Below, piece by piece: positions 1-5,493 of a stretch of DNA of 9,076 nt. The notes under the pieces were generated by a model. That model was given only the letters and a program-made list of their open reading frames with translations. It did no database searches and was not told the origin of the DNA. The DNA is from an uncultured Candidatus Peregrinibacteria bacterium (GTDB taxonomy: Bacteria > Patescibacteriota > Gracilibacteria > CAIRYL01): positions 1 to 9,076 of the forward strand of contig CAIRYL010000176.1 in NCBI GenBank assembly GCA_903882825.1, read 5' to 3'. How positions within the stretch are numbered: the first letter of the stretch is position 1; each line of letters opens with the position of its first letter. The position numbers and the translations under genes were made by a program.

Positions 1-465
1 AAAAAGAAAAAATAATTTTTCCCAAAAAACCATTAAAAATGTGCATTAAAACACGGTTCTTGTAGGGTATAAGAATTTTTTTGTGGATGGAAAACTTCTG
101 TATAAATAGCGCCACTTCTTTTTGATTTTTTTACAGGGCCCGTAAAAACAAAAAAAAGAGAAAAGTTTTCGTCCAAATTCTCATAATTTGAAGATGTGTC
201 CTAAAAAACACTGTTTTCCTGTGGTTTTGGTTAAAATTGTTTTTATTATATCTGGTATAAAAACAAAAAGCAAAACATTTTTTTTGTTTGTAAAGTATGG
301 CATGTTTTTTTATTTTGTCATTGCCTTTATAAACCCATCATAACGCTTTTAAACATTTTTATTTTTAAAAAAATACCCCATTTTTTAATGGGTTTAAAAG
401 TATGTTTTAGTATATTTTTTAAAAAATGCAAATATTTTTCTGGCAGTATTCGTGGCGTTTCCCGT
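1..465. other. AT-rich stretch with no supportable gene
   Basis: Very AT-rich sequence with many A and T homopolymer runs and frequent stops in all frames. I see no convincing coding sequence, tRNA or rRNA. A small inverted repeat lies at 377-392 (cccatt, 4-nt loop, aatggg). The hexamer-rich segments around 90-110 and 240-265 could contain promoters, but none stands out. A gene on the minus strand could begin at the cat triplets at 31-33 or 44-46 and run off the left edge, but too few codons are visible to judge. Confidence 0.6.
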
Positions 466-493
466 CGCTGGTTCAATACTCTCCGTCTTGTGG

Positions 494-513
494 ATTCCCG
501 CCTTCGCGGGAAT
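494..513. repeat. REP-like palindrome, copy 1
   Basis: Perfect 8-bp arms (attcccgc / gcgggaat) around a cttc loop. It fits the pattern ATTCCC-N8-GGGAAT of the neisserial dRS3-type repeat, but homology is not claimed. It is followed by gacaaaa and then a half copy (ccttcgcgggaatgac, 521-536) lacking the left arm, giving a roughly 20-bp tandem. Confidence 0.85.
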
Positions 514-541
514 GACAAAACCTTCGCGGGAATGACTCGCT

Positions 542-575
542 GGTTCCATACTCTCCCGAAGGGAGGTGTGGAACC
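542..575. repeat. Nested inverted repeat
   Basis: Outer arms ggttcca (542-548) and tggaacc (569-575) enclose an inner stem ctccc (553-557) / gggag (561-565) with a gaa loop. A degraded version lacking the outer left arm is at 2607-2632. Confidence 0.7.
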
Positions 576-588
576 ATCTTGCATACAA

Positions 589-631
589 TGGCTCCACAGT
601 TTGGCTCTCGCGAAAACTATGGAATCAGCCA
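589..631. repeat. Imperfect long hairpin
   Basis: Arms tggctcca-c-agttt (589-602) and aaact-a-tgg-aatc-agcca (614-631) pair with small interruptions around an 11-nt loop (603-613). It sits between the two repeat modules that lie almost next to each other in the second array (2607-2668), so it looks like an insertion in this copy or a deletion from the other. Confidence 0.55.
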
Positions 632-648
632 GATCTTGTGGAACAGGG

Positions 649-668
649 ATTCCCGCCTTCGCGGGAAT
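649..668. repeat. REP-like palindrome, copy 2
   Basis: Identical over 20 bp to the palindromes at 494-513 and 2649-2668. It is preceded by cttgtggaacaggg, which matches the flank of copy 1 except for 7 extra bases, and closely matches the flank of copy 3 (agtggaacatgg). Confidence 0.85.
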
Positions 669-719
669 GAAAAAGCATTCATTTCGCTCGAGAATTACCC
701 GAAAACCCACACCTGTAGG

Positions 720-739
720 GGCAGACCTGCGTGTCTGCC
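720..739. repeat. Inverted repeat, ggcagac / gtctgcc
   Basis: Perfect 7-bp arms with a 6-nt loop (ctgcgt), preceded by cctgtagg and followed by atttcccc. This 'gtaggggc...' hairpin resembles dispersed repeats I have seen in several bacterial groups. It is the right end of the array and lies about 50 bp before the promoter proposed for the next gene. Confidence 0.65.
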
Positions 740-787
740 ATTTCCCCCAATATTTACCCAAAAAAATAATGTGGAAACCATAGAAAA

Positions 788-796
788 TGATATACT
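788..796 (+). promoter_or_regulatory. Candidate extended -10 promoter for the Cys-rich gene
   Basis: TGnTATACT matches the extended -10 form with 5 of 6 bases of TATAAT. I see no good -35, which extended -10 promoters can do without. Transcription would start near 803, giving a leader of about 30 nt. An inverted repeat (aaaagaa 800-806 / ttctttt 815-821) lies between it and the start codon. This is inferred by eye only. Confidence 0.4.
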
Positions 797-831
797 TCTA
801 AAAGAAGAATCTTGTTCTTTTTTGTAAAATA

Positions 832-2538
832 ATGAGTACTTGTCGCCAATGCAAAATTTCTTTTGCTATTACTCCAACTGATTTGGCGTTTTATACCAAA
901 ATAAGCCTCGTAATAAACGGAGAAAAATATCCGATCCCCGAGCCAACTTTGTGTCCTCCTTGCCGAGAACAATTACGATTGGCATGGAAAAATGAAAGAA
1001 AACTATACAAACGTACTTGTGATTTATGCCACAAAACCACTATTGCCATTTATTCTCCTGACAAACCGAATACTGTTTATTGTCGAGAATGCTGGTGGGG
1101 TAATCAATGGGATTCTCTGCAGTATGGCACAAAGTATAACCCTTCTCGTTCTTTTTTTGAGCAATTTCACGAACTTCTTCAAAAAGTGCCGAAACCGGCA
1201 TTAAATCATAATCAAAACGAAAATTGTGAATATACCACCAGCACAACACTCAATCGAAATTGCTATCTTATTTCTTCTTCTGGGAAAAATGAAGATTGTT
1301 ACTACGGAATATTTTTAAAAGGGAACAAAAACAGTATCGACAATACGCACATCATCGAGTCAGAACTTTGTTATGGATGTATAGATTCCAAAGGTGGCTA
1401 TCATTTACAATATTGCCAAAACACGTACGACTGTGCAGATTCCGCTTTTTTATACGACTGTCACAATGCCCAGAAATGTTTTCTCAGTTGTGGGCTTCGC
1501 AATAAAAAATTTGTATTTCAAAACGAACAGCTCTCAAAAGAAGAATATGAAAAAAGAATTTCAGAAATTAATTTTGGATCCAGAAAGACAATTGAAAAGC
1601 TAAAACAAGAGTTTTTAGTGATGTGCAAAAAATACCCACACTTATATTACGATGGACAAAATAATGAAGATGTTTCCTTCAGTAATTATATTTTTAACTC
1701 CAAAAGCTGCTCTTTTTGCCGTGACGCGTATGATTTGGAAGATTGTAAATTTTGCTCGTGGTATAACGAATCAAAAGACTGTTATGACGTTTACGCCTTT
1801 GGATACGGAAATGAGCTCTGTTACAACGATTTAGAAATTGGATCCCATGCTCATCACGTTCTTTTTAGTCTTCATTGTTGGAATTCCATTCATGATATTC
1901 TCTACTGCCACACATGCCATAGCAGTTCTTATTTATTCGGATGCGTTGGTTTACAACACAAAAAATACTGCATTCTTAATGTTCAATATACAAAACAAGA
2001 ATATGAAATTTTAGTACCACAAATTATTACCAATATGAAAAAAACAAGAGAATGGGGAGAATTCCTTCCTGCGAATTTTTCACCTTTTGGTTATAACGAA
2101 ACCATAGCAAATGATTTTTATCCACTATCTCGAGAAGAAGTAGGGGAAAATTGCAACGTTCCCTACAGAAGAGGATGGAAATGGAAAACCCAAATCGAAG
2201 AAATTCCACAAGTTTCAAAAATTATTCAGGCAATCCAATTACCAGACAGGCTACAAGATATTCCTGATGATATTTTAAATTGGGCAATTCGGTGCAAAAA
2301 TACCAATCGTCTCTATCGAATATTACCGCAAGAATTACGATTTTACCGTGATAATAATATTCCTATCCCTGAGTATCATCCTGATGAGCGCCATCAAAAA
2401 CGCCTGGCACTTCGAAGTCCTTTAGCTTTTTTAGCGCGCTTGTGCAGTAAATGTGGCGTAAAAATTATTACCTCTTACATTCCAGGATCACCAGAAAAGG
2501 TCTATTGCGAAAAATGTTATCTCGAAGAGGTATACTAA
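832..2538 (+). CDS. Cys-rich zinc-ribbon protein of CPR type, function unknown
   Basis: The 568-residue protein has 36 cysteines by my count. N-terminal zinc ribbons are C4/C7 with C41/C44 and C63/C66 with C84/C87; a third is C-terminal, C538/C541 with C559/C562. The centre holds two related halves. Each begins with three Cys exactly 12 residues apart (132-144-156 and 293-305-317), and each ends in a matching segment (GLRNKKF at 221 and GLQHKKY at 373, then K-x-E-Y-E). A segment near 496-529 (ILPQELRFYRDN, then HPDERHQKRLALRSP) precedes the last ribbon. I recognise this layout from CPR proteins often auto-named 'caib/baif family protein', but nothing here resembles a CoA transferase. No signal peptide or membrane segment is visible. 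Zinc binding is inferred from the CxxC pairs. An in-frame stop at 799-801 bounds the start, with no Shine-Dalgarno. Related repeat arrays lie on both sides. Confidence 0.9.
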   Translation: MSTCRQCKISFAITPTDLAFYTKISLVINGEKYPIPEPTLCPPCREQLRLAWKNERKLYKRTCDLCHKTTIAIYSPDKPNTVYCRECWWGNQWDSLQYGTKYNPSRSFFEQFHELLQKVPKPALNHNQNENCEYTTSTTLNRNCYLISSSGKNEDCYYGIFLKGNKNSIDNTHIIESELCYGCIDSKGGYHLQYCQNTYDCADSAFLYDCHNAQKCFLSCGLRNKKFVFQNEQLSKEEYEKRISEINFGSRKTIEKLKQEFLVMCKKYPHLYYDGQNNEDVSFSNYIFNSKSCSFCRDAYDLEDCKFCSWYNESKDCYDVYAFGYGNELCYNDLEIGSHAHHVLFSLHCWNSIHDILYCHTCHSSSYLFGCVGLQHKKYCILNVQYTKQEYEILVPQIITNMKKTREWGEFLPANFSPFGYNETIANDFYPLSREEVGENCNVPYRRGWKWKTQIEEIPQVSKIIQAIQLPDRLQDIPDDILNWAIRCKNTNRLYRILPQELRFYRDNNIPIPEYHPDERHQKRLALRSPLAFLARLCSKCGVKIITSYIPGSPEKVYCEKCYLEEVY

Positions 2539-2566
2539 AAATATGCCACTTCTCTGTATAGTAAGG

Positions 2567-2583
2567 AAAGTGAGTTACACTTT
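2567..2583 (+). terminator. Weak candidate terminator hairpin
   Basis: Arms aaagtg / cacttt with a 5-nt loop, running into a short T run (2581-2584), 28 nt after the stop of the Cys-rich gene. The stem is AT-rich and only 6 bp, so this is a weak call. Confidence 0.25.
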
Positions 2584-2606
2584 TAGAAAGTATCTGTATT
2601 CAAGCG

Positions 2607-2713
2607 ACTCTCCCAAAGGGAAGTGTGGATCCTTCTAGTGGAACATGGATTCCCGCCTTCGCGGGAATGACAAATCCTTCGCAGGAATGACAAAGCTCAA
2701 CGGGAATGACAAA
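2607..2713. repeat. Second composite repeat array
   Basis: Contains actctcccaaaggga-agtgtgga (compare 550-571), then a gtggaaca flank and the palindrome at 2649-2668. After that come two decaying tandem units ending in ggaatgacaaa (units ending at 2674, 2694 and 2713, about 20 bp each). It has the same orientation as the array at 466-739 but lacks the 589-631 hairpin. The predicted peptide reading MDSRLRGNDKS across it is a repeat artefact, not a gene. Confidence 0.75.
2649..2668. repeat. REP-like palindrome, copy 3
   Basis: Identical over 20 bp to the copies at 494-513 and 649-668: 8-bp arms with a cttc loop. It is followed by tandem half copies, the first carrying one base change (gcaggaat in place of gcgggaat). 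Confidence 0.85.
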
Positions 2714-2798
2714 TATAAACGATACACTATTTCTTCTCATTCCTTTTTCTTTCATACGATATACCAGGCAGCGAGAGAGAAAGACAATAAAAATAACA

Positions 2799-3038
2799 TC
2801 ATTTCTTGTATCGAGACAATAAATAAGCCCCTATAAACAAAATTAAAGTACTAATAATCAAAACGATCCAATTGAAAAAACCATAAAAAGAAAAAAATCC
2901 AAAAAAAGATAATCCTATCAATCCTAGAAATACCAAAACGAGACCAATTCCTCCTTTGTAATAAGCCCATTGAAAAAATCTTTTAATTGCATCGAGATTA
3001 TTATTCTTCTTCTTTCTGGATTTTGGATTATAAGCCAT
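2799..3038 (-). CDS. Small two-pass membrane protein, function unknown
   Basis: The 79-residue protein has a basic N-terminal tail (SRKKK at 7-11) and two hydrophobic segments, about 31-50 (glycine and phenylalanine rich) and 55-75. It ends in SRYKK. By the positive-inside tendency both termini probably face the cytoplasm. I do not recognise a family. It lies 59 bp downstream of the pnp stop on the same strand, beyond the GC-rich hairpin, so it could be read by run-through from pnp or from its own promoter. No Shine-Dalgarno precedes the ATG (gaaaaa just upstream). The hydrophobic pattern and basic ends favour a real gene, but the short length leaves doubt. Confidence 0.6.
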   Translation of the reverse strand: MAYNPKSRKKKNNNLDAIKRFFQWAYYKGGIGLVLVFLGLIGLSFFGFFSFYGFFNWIVLIISTLILFIGAYLLSRYKK

Positions 3039-3064
3039 TTTTTCAAATTAAATAACAGTTTTTA

Positions 3065-3084
3065 CCCCCCGCTTTCGCGGGGGG
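3065..3084. terminator. GC-rich hairpin just after pnp
   Basis: Perfect 8-bp arms (ccccccgc / gcgggggg). Read on the minus (pnp) strand the loop is gaaa, a stable GNRA tetraloop, but the sequence after it is taaaaa rather than a T run. Read on the plus strand the loop is tttc and ctttta follows. It begins 13 nt past the pnp stop. It probably defines or protects the pnp mRNA 3' end, or acts as a two-way terminator, but the missing T run makes it a poor intrinsic terminator for pnp. Confidence 0.55.
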
Positions 3085-3097
3085 CTTTTACTATCAC

Positions 3098-5263
3098 TTA
3101 TTCCGCATCCTTAATAGACAACTTCAGTCGTCCCTTGTCATCAATTCCAATTAACTTTACTCGCACCTTTTGCCCTACTTGCAATACATCTAATGCACTA
3201 TTAATGCGTTCTCCGCTAATCATAGATACATGAATAAGCCCTTGTACTCCTGGTAAAATTTCGGCAAATGCACCGTAATCTTCTACCCGCTTAATAACGG
3301 CATCATAGCTTTTTCCTACTTCGGCTTCTTCTACTAATCCCTTAATAATGGCTACTGCTCGCTCTGCTCCGTCGCCTCCAATGCACGAAATCACAATCAT
3401 TCCATCATCAGAAATATCAATTTCACATCCTGTTTCTGCAATAATTTTTTGAATGGTTTCCCCTCCCTTTCCAATAACCTTTCCAATACGATCTGGATCA
3501 ATTTGAAGAGACGTAAGTCGTGGAGCATACTGTGACATTTCAGCTCGTGGAGACGCAATAACCGCCAACATTTTCTCCAAAATTTCGAGTCGTCCTTTTT
3601 TTGCTTGCGTAAGCGCTTGCTCAAAAACCTGTTTACTTAAGCCTGAAACCTTAATATCCATTTGAATAGCAGTAATTCCTTTTGCGGTTCCTGCCACTTT
3701 AAAGTCCATATCTCCCACAAAATCTTCGTCGTCCTGAATATCAGACAAAATTTTATATTTTCCGTTCATCGTTCCGTCTTCGGTAATAAGCCCCATGGCA
3801 ATTCCCGCAACGGGTGCAGTAATAGGTACTCCTGCGTCCATAAGCGACAAAGTAGAACCACATACCGATGCCATAGAAGATGATCCATTGGACATGAGAA
3901 TTTCGGTTACCACTCGAATGGTGTAAGGAAATCCTTCTCGATGCGGAAGAACTGGCAAAAGTGCTCGTTCTGCCAATGCTCCGTGTCCAATTTCTCGGTT
4001 TCCCGTCATAAGGCGGTTAGAAGCCTCACCCACCGAAAACGGTGGAAAATTATAGTGATGCATATAGTACGACTTTGTTTCACCACCAATCCCCTCTTTT
4101 GTTTGTGCCAAAGCAGGAGATGCCAAAGTGGTAATAGAAAGTCCTTGTGTTTCGCCTCGTTGAAAAAGTGCCGATCCGTGTGTTCTTTCAAAAAGTCCTA
4201 CTTCTACATTTATAGGACGAATTTGGTCGAGTTTTCGTTCCGCAATGCGTTTTTCATGATTTAAAATGGCATCACGTAAAATCTTTTTCCAAACGGCATC
4301 CGCAGATGATGAAAAATTTTTCGTTACTCGTTCTTCTTCAAAATTTTCTTTTGCAGATTCCTTTGCCATGGTATAAATCTCTTTTTTTCGGAGCATTCGC
4401 TCTTTTTTCCCAGGAATTTCCCATAAACATTTTACAAATTCTTCTTCAAAATTTTTCGCTACAAATTCAATAATTTCTGTATCTTTTTCAGGAGCTACTA
4501 TTTCCTTTTTCGCTTTTCCAATTTTTGATTGAATTTCAGAGAAGAGCGCACAGAAGGCTTTTCCTTTCTCTTTTCCAAACTCAATGGCGTCGAGCATTGT
4601 ATCTTCAGGAACTTCGTGTGCTCCAGCTTCAATCATTAACACATTTTCAGCAGTAGAAGATACCACAAGATCGAGATGAGAAGTTTCTCGCTCGGTTTTT
4701 GTAGGATTCGCCACAAGTTTCCCGTCTAAAAGACCAACACGAACAGTTGCAATAGGACCAGTCCATGGAATATCCGATGCGTGAAGCGCTACGGAAGAAG
4801 CAAGAGAAGCCAGAACATCGTGTTCATTTTCTCTATCGTACGAAAGAGTGGTAATCATTACTTGTACATCGTTTCGGAGATATTTCGGGAAAAGCGGTCG
4901 AAGTGAGCGATCTATAAGCCGTCCAATAAGAGTAATATCGTCAGATGGTCGCGATTCTCGTTTCATGAATCGAGAAGATTTAATCATCCCTGAAGCGTAC
5001 AATTTTTCATTGTAGTTCACCATTAACGGCATAAAATCAATATCTCGCGCTTCAGATGACATTACTACGGTTGCCAAAACAGTAGTTCCGCCACAGGTAG
5101 CAACGCACGAACAATTCGCGAGTGTGGCAATTTTCCCAAACTCAAAAGTATATTTCTTCCCTTCAAAATCGAGAGAAAAACTTTGGTAATGTGGGTAGTA
5201 TGCACTCCCAGGCATTACAGAAGGTTCTAAAGCAGAACCAGTAATGGCGTTTAAAAACGACAT
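3098..5263 (-). CDS. pnp: Polynucleotide phosphorylase (PNPase)
   Basis: Phosphorolytic 3'-to-5' exoribonuclease that releases nucleoside diphosphates; cytoplasmic and trimeric in known cases. From the chosen ATG it has 721 residues (E. coli 711). Order: first RNase PH domain (with RESRPSDD near 102-109), helical linker, second RNase PH domain (NGSSSMASVCGSTLSLMDAG at 459-478, the phosphate-binding region), KH domain (GKGG at 598-601) and S1 domain (about 649-721). D514, D520 and K522 in DDEDFVGDMDFK align by eye with catalytic D486, D492 and K494 of E. coli, so it should be active. An in-frame ATG at 5398 would add 45 residues unlike any PNPase and would sit upstream of a good promoter, so I reject it. 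ATG 5215 (705 residues) is a reasonable alternative start. There is no rpsO next to it, unlike many bacteria. No clear Shine-Dalgarno. Confidence 0.96.
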   Translation of the reverse strand: MSFLNAITGSALEPSVMPGSAYYPHYQSFSLDFEGKKYTFEFGKIATLANCSCVATCGGTTVLATVVMSSEARDIDFMPLMVNYNEKLYASGMIKSSRFMKRESRPSDDITLIGRLIDRSLRPLFPKYLRNDVQVMITTLSYDRENEHDVLASLASSVALHASDIPWTGPIATVRVGLLDGKLVANPTKTERETSHLDLVVSSTAENVLMIEAGAHEVPEDTMLDAIEFGKEKGKAFCALFSEIQSKIGKAKKEIVAPEKDTEIIEFVAKNFEEEFVKCLWEIPGKKERMLRKKEIYTMAKESAKENFEEERVTKNFSSSADAVWKKILRDAILNHEKRIAERKLDQIRPINVEVGLFERTHGSALFQRGETQGLSITTLASPALAQTKEGIGGETKSYYMHHYNFPPFSVGEASNRLMTGNREIGHGALAERALLPVLPHREGFPYTIRVVTEILMSNGSSSMASVCGSTLSLMDAGVPITAPVAGIAMGLITEDGTMNGKYKILSDIQDDEDFVGDMDFKVAGTAKGITAIQMDIKVSGLSKQVFEQALTQAKKGRLEILEKMLAVIASPRAEMSQYAPRLTSLQIDPDRIGKVIGKGGETIQKIIAETGCEIDISDDGMIVISCIGGDGAERAVAIIKGLVEEAEVGKSYDAVIKRVEDYGAFAEILPGVQGLIHVSMISGERINSALDVLQVGQKVRVKLIGIDDKGRLKLSIKDAE

Positions 5264-5285
5264 AAAAAAAGAAAAAAAGGACAAA

Positions 5286-5299
5286 AATGCTTTGGCATT
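5286..5299 (-). other. Hairpin in the pnp leader
   Basis: Arms aatgc / gcatt with a 4-nt loop, followed on the minus strand by a pyrimidine-rich tract up to the pnp ATG. It falls inside the short leader predicted from the promoter at 5315-5342. E. coli pnp is autoregulated through a structured leader; whether this small hairpin has any such role is speculation. Confidence 0.3.
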
Positions 5300-5314
5300 C
5301 GCCTTTTTTATCCG

Positions 5315-5342
5315 ATTATAGCTGAACTTATTGGAATGTCTT
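5315..5342 (-). promoter_or_regulatory. Candidate promoter of pnp
   Basis: On the minus strand, AAGACA (5342-5337), a 16-bp spacer and a perfect TATAAT (5320-5315). Transcription would start near 5308, about 45 nt before the ATG at 5263. It would place the upstream ATG at 5398 outside the transcript, which supports the shorter PNPase. Confidence 0.5.
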
Positions 5343-5477
5343 TCGGGAAGAACAAGGCACTCTAACAAATCCAGGCATAACGGAAAAAAGACATACACAA
5401 AACAGAAGTAGTATATCGAATATCACCAAAAAAGAAAGGTCGAAAAAATATACCAAAAAAACACAATATTTTTTTAG

Positions 5478-5493
5478 GGAAAATTTATTTTCC
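5478..5493 (-). terminator. Weak palindrome at the purL stop
   Basis: ggaaaat-aa-attttcc on the minus strand, overlapping the last base of the purL TAG. A second A7/T7 pairing (5455-5461 with 5469-5475) follows. Both are AT-only or nearly so and lack a clear T run on the minus strand, so termination here is doubtful and read-through into pnp is possible. Confidence 0.2.

Larger units (their letters stand above)
466..739. repeat. Composite array of palindromic and direct repeats
   Basis: About 270 bp of non-coding, locally GC-richer sequence holding five successive inverted repeats: 494-513, 542-575, 589-631, 649-668 and 720-739. It also has a 19-bp near-identical direct repeat (466-484 and 538-556, one mismatch, 72 bp apart). 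Parts of the array recur in the same orientation at 2607-2713. Open frames through this region (for example 388-783 on plus and 327-761 on minus) translate to peptides such as DSRLRGND and IPAFAGM, which are the usual artefacts of reading this repeat type. I treat it as an intergenic REP-like or MITE-like cluster. Whether it is transcribed cannot be told from sequence. Confidence 0.75.

Noticed and set aside
494..740. CRISPR array
   Set aside because: The 20-bp repeat is self-palindromic, copies are unevenly spaced, there are no uniform spacers and no cas genes.
327..783. Overlapping open frames on both strands (388-783 plus, 327-761 minus, 394-597 minus, 579-827 plus)
   Set aside because: They run through the palindromic repeats and translate to repeat artefacts (DSRLRGND, IPAFAGM); no domain or start signal.
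832..2538. CoA-transferase (CaiB/BaiF) function for the Cys-rich protein
   Set aside because: That name is commonly attached to this family by automated annotation, but the sequence shows zinc ribbons and Cys repeats and no CoA-transferase features.
466..2713. Insertion sequence or transposon carrying the Cys-rich gene
   Set aside because: No transposase, and the flanking arrays are in direct orientation, not terminal inverted repeats; target-site duplications could not be identified.
2645..2836. 63-residue open frame on plus
   Set aside because: Begins in the REP-like palindrome (MDSRLRGND) and continues through its tandem half copies; a repeat artefact.
5264..5398. 45-residue N-terminal extension of PNPase
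   Set aside because: Unlike any PNPase N-terminus, and a TATAAT promoter box lies inside it; most likely leader and upstream sequence.
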